Part shown: piece after piece, positions 33,809-42,225 of the stretch
Position numbering within the stretch: the stretch's first letter is position 1
How the letters are laid out: every line of letters begins with the position of its first letter
NCBI GenBank assembly: GCA_009784025.1
Contig: WQVK01000001.1
Coordinates: forward strand, 1 to 64,000
From: Defluviitaleaceae bacterium
Lineage (GTDB): Bacteria; Bacillota; Clostridia; Lachnospirales; WQUN01
Length of the DNA stretch: 64,000 nucleotides
Direction: 5' to 3'
Position numbers and translations under genes: made by a program
Notes under the pieces: generated by a model
Seen by the model: only the letters and a program-made list of their open reading frames with translations
What the model was told of the DNA's origin: nothing
Database searches by the model: none

Positions 33809-34222
33809 CTAAGGCGTGCGTACCCCGCCGCGAACCATGGCGCGGTCGGCATCGCTAAGGGCGTTGTATGCGCGTTGTACTCCGCCGTCTAGGCCGGTGA
33901 TATCTACAAAAACGCGACCTTCGTCAACTACCCAGTTTGCCCCGGCGGTTTGAATATCTGTGCCCCGGGCAGATAGATATTCGGCTGTTGTAAGGTTGGT
34001 GAGAATTTGTGCGATGTCGTTGCCACCGGCTACTTGGCGACCGCTGTTTAGCCTGTAAAGCTCCATGGCGTTTTGAATGGTTCTGGCAGATTGTACATCG
34101 CTGCGGAGCCTTGCGCCGTCTGTTAAGTTGAAAAATGTAGGGATGAGTATGGCCGCAATAATGGCCAAAATAGCCAGCACAATAGTAAGTTCCATCAGCG
34201 AAAATCCCTTGTTCTTCTTCAT
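33809..34222 (-). CDS. Type IV pilin-like protein
   Basis: This 137-residue protein begins MKKNKGFSLMELTIVLAILA: a short basic leader, the prepilin peptidase site G-FSLME and a hydrophobic N-terminal helix, as in type IV pilins, GspG and ComGC. The globular part is short and has no cysteines. ATG 34222 with GGAGG is used. The upstream gene on the same strand is a PilC/ComGB-like membrane protein, but no assembly ATPase or prepilin peptidase is in the window. Confidence 0.9.
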   Translation of the reverse strand: MKKNKGFSLMELTIVLAILAIIAAILIPTFFNLTDGARLRSDVQSARTIQNAMELYRLNSGRQVAGGNDIAQILTNLTTAEYLSARGTDIQTAGANWVVDEGRVFVDITGLDGGVQRAYNALSDADRAMVRGGVRTP

Positions 34223-34315
34223 TATAAAATCCTCCACGATTTTTTTTGCCTTTTGTTATCCCGAAAGACGCGGGTAAATGCCTGGGTTTTTAAATAATGC
34301 GGTGAAACTGTTGAA

Positions 34316-34390
34316 AGAACGAATTAGAGCGACACCATAAAGCGCCAAGATGGGGCGCTTTGTGGTGGTTTTAATTGAGGTTGGGATAGC
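34316..34390. repeat. Family F repeat, copy 3
   Basis: GAACGAATTAGAGCGACACC...GGTTTTAATTGAGGTTGGGAT. The right end matches family F; the left is truncated. Confidence 0.5.
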
Positions 34391-34395
34391 CTAAA

Positions 34396-34515
34396 ATTGC
34401 AATGTAAAAGTTTTTTGCTTCTTTTTTTAAAAAAGAAGTGGAGGTGTTGGAGGCTGATCAGCTGCTACGCAACCTGCTTGCCCAAGTATCCAGGCGAAGC
34501 CTCTCGTGATTTTGT
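34396..34515. repeat. Family G repeat, long variant
   Basis: TTTTTGCTTCTTTTTTTAAAAAAGAAG hairpin region, then the GCTGCTACGCAACCTGCTTG module and a GGCGAAGCCTCTCG core. It ends at the PilC-like stop codon. Confidence 0.6.
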
Positions 34516-34518
34516 CCT

Positions 34519-35637
34519 TTACATAATCGCAGCCATCTCAAATGTAGGCAGCACTACGGCTAGTATTAGCAACACCAGCAAAAAGCCCATGAAGATTGTT
34601 ATTGTGGGTTCTATTAGCTTGCTTATACGGCGCAGGTTGTGGCTGTAGTTTTCTGCAAAGTAAGCATGGCATTTTTCCATGGTTTGTTTTATTTCGCCGG
34701 TTTCTTCGCCTATTTTTATCATGTCGGATAGGAGGGGGTCCACGTATGGTAGGTTGCTTAGGGCGTTCCATAGGGTGTGGCCTGTGGTGGTGCGGGTTAA
34801 AATGCTGCAGAAATCTGCCTGCACCTTTTTGTTGGGGATGGTGTTTATGCACATTGCTAGCGCGTCGGACACTGTAAGCCCGGCGCCCAGCACTAGGGTG
34901 AGGGTTTGGGAAAGGTGAAAGTTGACGCTAAGCTTGGCCAGCGTGGATTTTAACAGCAGGCTGTGCAGGGTAAGCGGGTTTTTGCGTAGCAAAAGTACCA
35001 GAAGTAGGGTTGCCGTGGCCAATAACAAAAGCACCATGGCGAAGTTTTGCGCAAAAAAGCCAGAGAGTGAAATAAGTAGTGATGTTATCAGCGGCAGCTG
35101 CACGCCAGATGCCTCGAACATGCGTGCATAGCCCGGCAAAACCATGGTTACGGCCAGCACGATAACAGCTAGCATCATTAAGATAACCGTGGCGGGGTAG
35201 GCCATGGTGGATATCAGCTCGGATTTTGTTTTGGTTTGCTGCTCGTAATAATCGGCCAGTTGCTGGCAGGCTTTTGCTAGTTGGCCTGTTTTTTCGCCCA
35301 CTTGTATGTACTGTTGCATAAATTCTGGGAACGCGCCTGCGGCTTCGATAGCAGCCGAAAAACTCCTGCCGCCAACAACTTCGTTGTGGATTATCGAAAT
35401 AACCCGCCCAGAGCTGCCGCCTTCAGATTGTTGCATGATAATGGGCATGGCATCCTTAACCGTAAGGCCTGCACCCAGCAAAAACGCCAGCTTGCGACAA
35501 AACGCAACAACGCCGCTTGCGGGCAGCCTTTGCCCACCGCCAGAACGTGAAAAGAAATCCCTAATATCGGTCTGCCAAATGGAAATATTTTGGCTTGCAG
35601 TTGTCATCTTTTTGTGAGCAGATGGAACAATTGGCAT
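34519..35637 (-). CDS. Type II secretion/type IV pilus inner membrane protein (PilC/GspF/ComGB-like)
   Basis: This 372-residue protein has two T2SSF domains (first FCRKLAFLLGAGLTVKDAM, second LSQTLTLVLGAGLTVSDALA), each followed by conserved GEKTGQL / GEETGEI turns, and three membrane segments. It is the platform protein on which pilins are assembled. The start has GAGGA. Together with the downstream pilin it is a minimal part of a pilus or competence pseudopilus system. The ATPase must be elsewhere. Confidence 0.92.
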   Translation of the reverse strand: MPIVPSAHKKMTTASQNISIWQTDIRDFFSRSGGGQRLPASGVVAFCRKLAFLLGAGLTVKDAMPIIMQQSEGGSSGRVISIIHNEVVGGRSFSAAIEAAGAFPEFMQQYIQVGEKTGQLAKACQQLADYYEQQTKTKSELISTMAYPATVILMMLAVIVLAVTMVLPGYARMFEASGVQLPLITSLLISLSGFFAQNFAMVLLLLATATLLLVLLLRKNPLTLHSLLLKSTLAKLSVNFHLSQTLTLVLGAGLTVSDALAMCINTIPNKKVQADFCSILTRTTTGHTLWNALSNLPYVDPLLSDMIKIGEETGEIKQTMEKCHAYFAENYSHNLRRISKLIEPTITIFMGFLLVLLILAVVLPTFEMAAIM

Positions 35638-35889
35638 AAGAAGTCCTCTTTTGTCGAATTTTACTTTATGTTAATTATGATTAGTGAAAGTGTCAATACA
35701 CAGTGCGGGCTTGGTCTTGTTACAAAATGTGTGCAGATGTGCAGTGTGTGGCCTTGAGTATAATTGGTAAATTTTAGAGAAAAATTACGCTATTTTTTAT
35801 TTTGCTTTTATTTTCTTGGCAAAAATGGCTTATTTGGCGGGTTTCTTTGTGTGCGAGGGTGTGAAATATGCGTTTTTTTACGAAAAAGT

Positions 35890-35937
35890 GGTACCATACG
35901 GTACCATTTTCTTCGGATTATGGTACCGTATGGTACC
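35890..35937. repeat. 48-bp GGTACC twin-arm element, copy 4
   Basis: The arms GGTACCATACGGTACC and GGTACCGTATGGTACC start 32 bp apart. It lies in the 513-bp divergent region between the PilC-like gene and the zinc-ribbon gene. The rest of that region up to the 36083 promoter shows no other feature I can support. Confidence 0.85.
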
Positions 35938-36082
35938 ATTTTTTTGATAAAACGGGACGAAAAACTATATTTTTGTCGCTTAGACAAAATACCAACGACG
36001 AATATTTTCACACAAAAGCTGCCCGCAAAACCCATAAAAATTTATCCTCTTTTGCCCGCCGCAAGGTGGCAGAAAAAACATC

Positions 36083-36111
36083 TTGACAGACATTGTCCTA
36101 GGGATTATAAT
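36083..36111 (+). promoter_or_regulatory. Perfect consensus promoter
   Basis: TTGACA (36083-36088), 17 bp, TATAAT (36106-36111). It drives the zinc-ribbon miniprotein and presumably the following tRNA-Thr. Confidence 0.9.
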
Positions 36112-36150
36112 CCACTCTGTTCGGTATCAAATTATTTAGGAGCAATTTAC

Positions 36151-36306
36151 ATGCCAAAACCAAAACGTGGAAGGTTAGCCCGCACTATAAAAGGCTGGCG
36201 TGGCACATGCCCAGCATGCAGCCGCACAGGTGTTAAGTTACTTTGGGAAAAATCCGATGGTGACACCCCAATAAAAGTATGCAAGCGCTGCGGCGCAAAC
36301 GCATAA
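36151..36306 (+). CDS. Basic zinc-ribbon miniprotein
   Basis: This 51-residue protein is highly basic at the N terminus (MPKPKRGRLARTIKGWRG) and has two knuckles, CPAC and CKRC, about 24 residues apart. That is the layout of small ribosomal or rRNA-binding zinc ribbons. I do not recognise it as L32, L33, L36 or S14. AGGAGC precedes ATG 36151. The longer track ORF (from 35764) runs through the GGTACC repeat and the promoter, so it is not the real start. The perfect promoter and adjacent tRNA-Thr suggest a translation-linked role, which is inference. Confidence 0.75.
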   Translation: MPKPKRGRLARTIKGWRGTCPACSRTGVKLLWEKSDGDTPIKVCKRCGANA

Positions 36307-36334
36307 CATAGCCTGCCCCAACCCGCAGGTTTAT

Positions 36335-36407
36335 GCCGACTTAGCTCAATTGGTAGAGCAGCTGACTTGTAATCAGCAGGTCGTCGGTTCGAGTCCGACA
36401 GTCGGCT
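36335..36407 (+). tRNA. tRNA-Thr (anticodon TGT)
   Basis: The cloverleaf is complete: acceptor GCCGACT/AGTCGGC, D arm GCTC-AATTGGTA-GAGC, anticodon arm GCTGA-CTTGTAA-TCAGC (TGT at positions 34-36) and T arm GTCGG-TTCGAGT-CCGAC. CCA is not encoded. It lies 28 bp after the zinc-ribbon gene. Confidence 0.97.
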
Positions 36408-36431
36408 TATTTTTATGCAAAGAGAACCGCT

Positions 36432-36540
36432 CGAGGTTTTGCCCTGGGTGCTTGGGCAATAACCGACCAGCCGACCGCGGCTCTACCCGCTTTGTTGAAA
36501 AAGCATGGCAAAACTTTAGCTTTGGATTATGGAAATTATC
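36432..36540. repeat. Family G repeat, degenerate reverse copy
   Basis: GAGGTTTTGCCCTGGGTGCTTGGGCA is the reverse complement of the long-variant module at 57787-57845, much decayed. It occupies the gap between the tRNA and galM. Confidence 0.45.
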
Positions 36541-36616
36541 CGGGGCTGGAGTTTTTTTGTTTGTGCCGGGGAAAATGCCCGCCCCAGGACATCCCCCGCA
36601 TTCCTGTAAATTTCTA

Positions 36617-36645
36617 CTGACAAACCCGAAAAAATATCGTATAAT
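36617..36645 (+). promoter_or_regulatory. Promoter of the galM operon
   Basis: CTGACA (36617-36622), 17 bp, TATAAT (36640-36645), 28 bp before the galM ATG. Confidence 0.8.
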
Positions 36646-36672
36646 TTGTGAAAACTCACAGGAGGAAGTCTG

Positions 36673-37656
36673 ATGAAAATTTACAAGCTAAGCAACAAAA
36701 ACGGCATGGAAATGACCGTAACAAACCTAGGTTGTGCAATAATGAAGCTAATAGTGCCAGCCAAAGACGGCGCGAAGGATATCGTTTTTGGGTTTGACAC
36801 AGTTGAAGAATATGCCAAGCCTCATCCATTTTTTGGTGTGGTGGCAGGGCGGTTTGCCAACCGTATTGGCCAGGGTAAATTCACCCTTGGCGGCAAAGAA
36901 TATCAGCTAGAAACCAACGATGGCGCACATCACCTGCACGGCGGCGCAGAAGGTTTTGACAAAAAAGTTTGGGATGTCGCAGAAGCTACAGACAGCAAGA
37001 TAGTGTTCACATACGACAGCCCAGATGGCGATGCAAAATACCCCGGCAATTTGCTGGCGAAGGTAACGTACACCCTAGGCGACGATAATGTATTGCGCAT
37101 AGATTATCACGCCACCACAGCCACCGAAACAATATGCAACCTGACCAACCATAGCTACTTTAACCTAAGTGGACACGATGCAGGCAATATTTACGACCAC
37201 CAGCTGGAAATTCTGGCAGATAAAACCACCGCAGTAGACACAGGGCTTATACCAACAGGAGAATTTGCCGCTGTGGCAGGCACGCCGTTTGATTTCCGTG
37301 TGGCCAAGCCAATTGGCCAGGATATTAAGGCTGCCGGTGAAGTAAACAACACTGGCGGGTACGACCACAACTTTGTGCTTAACGCCCCAGGCAAAGCTGC
37401 CAGCGTGTATTCGCCAAAAACTGGCATTCGCATGGAGGTCTTCACAGACAGCCCAGGGATTCAGCTTTACACCAGCAATATGATAGAAGGCGGCGGCTTG
37501 GCAGCTGGCAAGGGCGCAAAATACCCTGTGCATTCTGGGTTCTGCCTAGAAACACAGCTTTTCCCGGATGGGGTTAACCACGCGCATTTCCCATCTGCAG
37601 TGGTAACTAAGGACAAACCTCAGCAATTTTACACGGAGTTTAGGTTCTCATGGTAA
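36673..37656 (+). CDS. galM: Aldose 1-epimerase (mutarotase)
   Basis: This 327-residue enzyme interconverts alpha and beta anomers of aldohexoses or pentoses. Conserved features are GVVAGRFANRIGQGKF, TNDGAHHLHGG, the catalytic His in TNHSYFNLSG, DFR and the catalytic Glu in the SGFCLETQLFPD segment. Length is normal. AGGAGG precedes ATG. It heads an operon with a lipoprotein, a secreted GH43-like protein and a QueG-like gene, so it may serve sugars released outside the cell. Confidence 0.96.
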   Translation: MKIYKLSNKNGMEMTVTNLGCAIMKLIVPAKDGAKDIVFGFDTVEEYAKPHPFFGVVAGRFANRIGQGKFTLGGKEYQLETNDGAHHLHGGAEGFDKKVWDVAEATDSKIVFTYDSPDGDAKYPGNLLAKVTYTLGDDNVLRIDYHATTATETICNLTNHSYFNLSGHDAGNIYDHQLEILADKTTAVDTGLIPTGEFAAVAGTPFDFRVAKPIGQDIKAAGEVNNTGGYDHNFVLNAPGKAASVYSPKTGIRMEVFTDSPGIQLYTSNMIEGGGLAAGKGAKYPVHSGFCLETQLFPDGVNHAHFPSAVVTKDKPQQFYTEFRFSW

Positions 37657-37664
37657 GGCGGAAT

Positions 37665-38177
37665 ATGAAAAGGACGGCTAAAATGCCCGCCTTCCGCGTG
37701 ATAGGCGCTTGCATGCTGCTGGCGATGTTTGCGGTATTTGCTGCATGTGGCCGCAATGGCGGCGAAGTGGTGGACACACCAACATTGCCAGGTGGCACAG
37801 CAGAAACAATTGAACCAACCGAAACCGCCGGTATAGGCAACGACGATGTGGTTTACATTCCGCAGCCTTATGTACCGGTGGATGATACACCGGGGCCGGT
37901 AGCATTCGACCTGCCGGAAGGGGATTATAGCGAATTCTTAGATGTTACAGTTAGCGGCCGCGAAGTTACCGTGGCCTTGGAAGGCGTGGAGGCAGATTCT
38001 GTTACAATTCTTGTTTTCGGCGCGGGCAACCAGCTTGTGTATATCGAGCAAGTTGATTTCCAAACCCCATTCAGCTATGTATTCACCCTAGGTGATGGCC
38101 TGGCAGCCGGAGAATACTCCCTTATAATAGGTGGCGACGGCGAAGCCTTCCCAATGCGCGTAAATTTTGATATCTAA
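37665..38177 (+). CDS. Small lipoprotein of unknown function
   Basis: The protein has 170 residues. The signal (RVIGACMLLAMFAVFAAC) ends in a lipobox-like FAAC, so the mature protein is probably lipid-anchored. A Thr/Pro-rich linker follows, then a beta-rich domain (about residues 85-170) of alternating strands such as FLDVTVSGREVTVALEG. No family is recognised. ATG 37665 with AAGGCGG is chosen over ATG 37650, which overlaps the galM stop. Sandwiched between galM and the GH43-like gene, it may be a surface polysaccharide-binding accessory. Confidence 0.75.
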   Translation: MKRTAKMPAFRVIGACMLLAMFAVFAACGRNGGEVVDTPTLPGGTAETIEPTETAGIGNDDVVYIPQPYVPVDDTPGPVAFDLPEGDYSEFLDVTVSGREVTVALEGVEADSVTILVFGAGNQLVYIEQVDFQTPFSYVFTLGDGLAAGEYSLIIGGDGEAFPMRVNFDI

Positions 38178-38187
38178 GGAGATGCTC

Positions 38188-40926
38188 ATGAAAAAAATTA
38201 AAAAATTTGTCACATGCATGCTGGTTGTCAGCTTCTTGGCGGCATATATGCCCCTTACAGTTGCTGCAGTTAACCCGTTTTTGCCCCTATGGGAGCATAC
38301 TCCAGACGGCGAACCTCGTGTGTTTGAATACCCGGCTGGGTCTGGGCAGTACAGGATATTTTTGATAACATCCCACGATACGCGTTTTGTCGGGTATTGC
38401 GGGCTGTCCATTAAGGCATGGTCCGCCCCTGTGGAAAATTTAACCGATTGGACAGACCATGGGCCAATATTCACTTATCAGGCCCCAGATGGCCTTTGGG
38501 ATATCATGTTTGCGCCAGATTTGGTGGAAGTTAACCACCGCGACGGCAGGCGTGAATATTTCCTTTTCCCGCACAGCCGTGGGCCTGGACGGGAGGCTAT
38601 GATTGCTTCTGGGCCTACACCGCTTGGGCCATTTACTATTTTAAACCTTAACGAAGCAGGCACAAATACCCTGCCAGGCAGTGTAATCGGCTTCGACCCG
38701 CATATTTATATCCAGACAATAGATGACCCAGAGCACCCAGACTACGAGATTGGCTTCAGGGCCTTTGCGTACTGGGGTTTTAGGCGTTCTTGGGCAGTAG
38801 AGCTTGACCAGACTACCATGTGGTCCACAAGGCCGGGTACAAGTGTAATTGACTATTTCATACCATCTGGGGAAAGGTTTGGCGAAATCCGCGACCCTGA
38901 ATGGGTGGTTTATCCACATGTTTTCCCCGGCGAAGATTTAACTTATTTCAACCATTTTGAAGGCAAGGCTGTGCGCCGCGTGGGTAATAAATACGTGCTA
39001 ACATTTTCTGCATATTCTGGGCCAGAGTACAACCTGGGGAGCTCTAGCTCTACCATGCGTTACGCCTTTGGGGATACTCCGCTTGGCCCTTGGCGCATGG
39101 GTGGTGTATTGGTAGATTCCCGCGCGCCGGTGCTTACGCCAGACGGGCAAACTATAATGGCCAGCAGCACTTCCCATAACACCCATGGTGCAATGGAACA
39201 GATTAACGGCCATTGGTATGTGTTTTATCACCGCGCGCCAAGGCATTTTGGCTATGCGCGCCAGGCTATGGTTGCGCCGCTTTTGGTAGAATATTGCGAC
39301 CTGCCAGTGGCAGAGGGCGGTATCGTGCGGATTCATGCCTATAACCCCTTTGCGCCAGACGGCATCCATTATATAAGGGCAGCTAATGGGCTGGAGTTCC
39401 GTGGTGCACAAGTTACATCTGAAGGCTTTCAAGTGTTTGGGTTGCCGCCGTATGCTTATTATTCTGCGGGGATTACCAGCTTCCTTACCCGTGTAGGCTC
39501 GCTGCAAGATAACTGGGATATTTGGGATAACCACGCCCCGGTTACCGGCGTACACAACGGCGATGCCGTTGGTTTCTTGCATTTTGGCTTTGGCGGATTG
39601 GGCGAAAATGATCGTGGCCTGCCACCATTTGAAGGCACCGCCCAGGGTAATAATACGCAGTTTAACCTATGGCTTACACCGCGTACGGCCCAGGCTTTTT
39701 ATGTAAATGTGTGGCTAGACGGGCCATGGGATTCTCCAGGCTGGGACGGCACACAAATTGGACGCATTGAAGTGCCGGCGGGTTCTGCATTTGAGACTAC
39801 CCGCTTCACCATAGATGTTTCCCAATACGTTGACCATTTAACAGAAAAGAACGGCCTGTATCTAGTGGCAGAAGGCCCAGGCGGTGTGCTTATGGACTTA
39901 ATTGGCCTTGGCTTTAGCGCAGACCATATTGAAATAGAACGCCCAGTACCACCTTCGGTTTATATCTATGTAGATGGCAACCCCATGCCAATACCGCCGC
40001 ATCCTGTGCGTGCCACCCCAGAGAATGGCATAATGGGCTTTGATATTTATGCGCAAACCGTAAGCATTTCCCGTAATGTAATAAGCATCCCATATGTAAC
40101 CGCCGCAGCCAGCGACAGCTCTGTGGGCATTACAATCCACCAGGCCGATGGGCCTTTTGGCATGGCTTTGGTAGAATTTGACTACGATGGCGTGGTTAAA
40201 ACCTACAGAGTGCATCTTGAGCCAGAAATCACAAGGCTTGGGGCTACGATAGAATTTATCCCGGCAGAACTTGACCCTAGTTTTGCAGGGGCAGGGCGGG
40301 TCGCTTGGGAAGATGTTGTTGGCGGGTTTAGCCCGGCCGGCACAACCTTCCAAGGCGTAACCAGCGATGCGCCAGGTGCAGTTAGCTTCACCGTAAATGT
40401 GCCATACACCGGCTTTTACATGATGGAGCTAGAGCATATTGTACATGGCGGCGCGGCAGAAATTTTGCTGCAAGTTGGCGAATATACTGAAGTTTTGCTG
40501 GAAGTACAGCCAGCAGGCTGGACTCACAGTGATGTAGGCCGCCCTGTGTTTTTAAACAGTGGCGACAATAATATCACAATCACCCATGCCAGCGGGATTT
40601 TTGAGGTGCGCTCTGTTGAGTTTAGGAATATCATCCAAGACGAAACCGTGATGTGGGCAGAGGTTCTGCCAGACGGCGTGATTAGTTCTATCTTCGAGAA
40701 TACCACTGCTGTACAGCAGGATGTTTTCATGATGATTGGCGTGTATAACCAAGACGGTGTGCAAGTTAGCTCTGTTGTACAGGCGGCAGAAATTGCTGCA
40801 GGCGGCACAGGCCGCATAACCCTAGATGCCACGGGCTATATTGGCAATGGGTATTATTTTAGGGCATTTGTGCTTGGCCGCGATTTTGCGCCCATCACAC
40901 AGCCGTCACAAGGGTTTATCGAGTGA
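38188..40926 (+). CDS. Secreted GH43-like glycoside hydrolase with CBM-like C terminus
   Basis: The protein has 912 residues. A signal peptide (MKKIKKFVTCMLVVSFLAAY) is followed by a five-bladed-propeller GH43-type region up to about residue 400 (DIMFAPDLVEVN, IRDPEWVVYPHV, STSHNTHGAMEQINGHWYVF). A beta-sandwich region lies near 450-560. A CBM6-like domain near 680-800 begins GATIEFIPAEL. The C-terminal 90 residues are a further beta domain (TVMWAEVLPDGVISSIFENT). It is probably active on arabinose- or xylose-containing plant polysaccharides outside the cell. ATG 38188 follows AAGGAG. The catalytic triad was not assigned residue by residue. Confidence 0.82.
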   Translation: MKKIKKFVTCMLVVSFLAAYMPLTVAAVNPFLPLWEHTPDGEPRVFEYPAGSGQYRIFLITSHDTRFVGYCGLSIKAWSAPVENLTDWTDHGPIFTYQAPDGLWDIMFAPDLVEVNHRDGRREYFLFPHSRGPGREAMIASGPTPLGPFTILNLNEAGTNTLPGSVIGFDPHIYIQTIDDPEHPDYEIGFRAFAYWGFRRSWAVELDQTTMWSTRPGTSVIDYFIPSGERFGEIRDPEWVVYPHVFPGEDLTYFNHFEGKAVRRVGNKYVLTFSAYSGPEYNLGSSSSTMRYAFGDTPLGPWRMGGVLVDSRAPVLTPDGQTIMASSTSHNTHGAMEQINGHWYVFYHRAPRHFGYARQAMVAPLLVEYCDLPVAEGGIVRIHAYNPFAPDGIHYIRAANGLEFRGAQVTSEGFQVFGLPPYAYYSAGITSFLTRVGSLQDNWDIWDNHAPVTGVHNGDAVGFLHFGFGGLGENDRGLPPFEGTAQGNNTQFNLWLTPRTAQAFYVNVWLDGPWDSPGWDGTQIGRIEVPAGSAFETTRFTIDVSQYVDHLTEKNGLYLVAEGPGGVLMDLIGLGFSADHIEIERPVPPSVYIYVDGNPMPIPPHPVRATPENGIMGFDIYAQTVSISRNVISIPYVTAAASDSSVGITIHQADGPFGMALVEFDYDGVVKTYRVHLEPEITRLGATIEFIPAELDPSFAGAGRVAWEDVVGGFSPAGTTFQGVTSDAPGAVSFTVNVPYTGFYMMELEHIVHGGAAEILLQVGEYTEVLLEVQPAGWTHSDVGRPVFLNSGDNNITITHASGIFEVRSVEFRNIIQDETVMWAEVLPDGVISSIFENTTAVQQDVFMMIGVYNQDGVQVSSVVQAAEIAAGGTGRITLDATGYIGNGYYFRAFVLGRDFAPITQPSQGFIE

Positions 40927-41768
40927 TTGAGCTTGTAAAAAGCTTTGCAAAAAAAAACGGCGTTATAGCCGGGGTTTGTGATGCGACGCCAACTGCGCTG
41001 CGGGAGGGTTTTGTACCATTCGTAAGCGCGGATGCGGCCAAGCGTACAAACCCGGCTGCGCTGCTAGATGGGGCGGCCAGCGTTATTGTGCTGGGCGTGC
41101 CGCAAAAAATTAGCATACAAGAGGACAGGTTGCCGGTTGGCAATCTGTCTTTTTTGGCTGTGGCGGAAGATTATCATGGGCTGGTGAAGGGGCATTTGCG
41201 TCAGCTTGCAGGTGAACTGGCCCGTGAGTACCGCTTCCGGCGCAAGATTTTGGTAGACAGCCCATTTTTGGACGAGAGGGAGTTTGCGCGGCGGGCGGGG
41301 CTTGGCTTCATGGGGCGCAATGGGCTTTTGATTTCCCCGCAATTTGGGTCGCGGTTTAATATTGGGCTGCTGCTGACGGATATCCCAGCCGTGGCGGTTG
41401 ACACCCCAGTGGAAATCGGCTGCCCAGATAGCTGCCAGGCCTGCCGGGATGCCTGCCCCACAGGCGCGCTGAGGGAGGGCTACAATGTGGCATGTTGCAT
41501 GTCGTACTTAACCCAAAAAGATGAATTAACCCCTGCAGAAGAAGAGTTGTTAAACGGCCAGCTTTATGGCTGCGATATTTGCCAAAACTGCTGCCCATTT
41601 AACCATTCAATGCCGCCCTACGGTGTTAACCCAGAAGATTGGCTGAGAATGAGCGATGCCCAGCTAAAGGAAAAATATGCCCACACTGCAATGAGCTGGA
41701 AAAGCCCAGCAGTGCTGAAGCGTAATGCTAGGATAGCACTGGCGCATAGTTTGGGTGAAAATGGGTAG
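40923..41768 (+). CDS. queG: QueG-like epoxyqueuosine reductase
   Basis: The protein has 281 residues. The cobalamin/substrate domain contains VDSPFLDEREFARRAGLGFM, which includes the QueG catalytic-Asp region. Two 4Fe-4S clusters are set by CPDSCQACRDACP and CDICQNCC. QueG removes the epoxide in the last step of queuosine tRNA modification. This version ends soon after the second cluster and lacks the C-terminal HEAT-like repeat of longer QueG, as seen in many Bacillota. GTG 40923 overlaps the upstream stop (GTGA). Its place at the end of a sugar operon looks coincidental. Confidence 0.85.
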   Translation: MIELVKSFAKKNGVIAGVCDATPTALREGFVPFVSADAAKRTNPAALLDGAASVIVLGVPQKISIQEDRLPVGNLSFLAVAEDYHGLVKGHLRQLAGELAREYRFRRKILVDSPFLDEREFARRAGLGFMGRNGLLISPQFGSRFNIGLLLTDIPAVAVDTPVEIGCPDSCQACRDACPTGALREGYNVACCMSYLTQKDELTPAEEELLNGQLYGCDICQNCCPFNHSMPPYGVNPEDWLRMSDAQLKEKYAHTAMSWKSPAVLKRNARIALAHSLGENG

Positions 41769-41797
41769 GATATGGATGACGCCCGCTGGCGATGTAT

Positions 41798-41912
41798 TAT
41801 AGCGAAATAAATGAGAAACGGCCTCGCCCGAGCGGCACTTGAAACGCCGAGACAAGCGTTTTGGGCGTTTTTGCCGCGGCAGGCAGGGCCGATTTCGAAT
41901 CGTTTCACTATA
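41798..41912. repeat. Family A MITE-like repeat, copy in reverse orientation
   Basis: TATAGCGAAATAAATGAGAAACGG...GATTTCGAATCGTTTCACTATA is full length. The 457-bp gap 41769-42225 also holds a truncated family A copy and a CAACTAATTACA/TGTAATTAGTTG hairpin near 42020. Confidence 0.8.
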
Positions 41913-42017
41913 TTCCTTGCAGATTATGGTCTGTGAGGTTTTTTTTGTGTACGCGGATATCCTGAGGGTTGCCGCGCTATACTATACAGGGAGGCTTTTG
42001 ATAAGACCGGTTTCAAC

Positions 42018-42041
42018 TAATTACAATCTGTAATTAGTTGG
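42018..42041. terminator. Hairpin, possible terminator
   Basis: CAACTAATTACA-ATC-TGTAATTAGTTG is a nearly perfect stem. It resembles family D palindromes in form but not in sequence. The T run after it is weak. Confidence 0.4.
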
Positions 42042-42062
42042 TTTGGATAATTCCCGTAGGTT

Positions 42063-42120
42063 TATAGTGAAATAATGCGAAATCGGTCTCACCTGTCGCG
42101 GCAAAACGCCTGATTAGGGC
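42063..42120. repeat. Family A repeat, truncated copy
   Basis: TATAGTGAAATAATGCGAAATCGG...CGCGGCAAAACGCCTGA, the left half only. Confidence 0.65.
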
Positions 42121-42225
42121 GCGGTATCTTGCAGAGGGTTTTCCCGCATTACCGTGGCAAATTCCCGTAGCCATAAGCAACGCATGCAAACGCAGGGATC
42201 ACCAAACCAAATCAAGGAGGAAACA

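Noticed and set aside
35764-36150. N-terminal 129-codon extension of the zinc-ribbon ORF
   Set aside because: It spans the GGTACC element and the consensus promoter; AGGAGC and ATG at 36151 give the compact protein.
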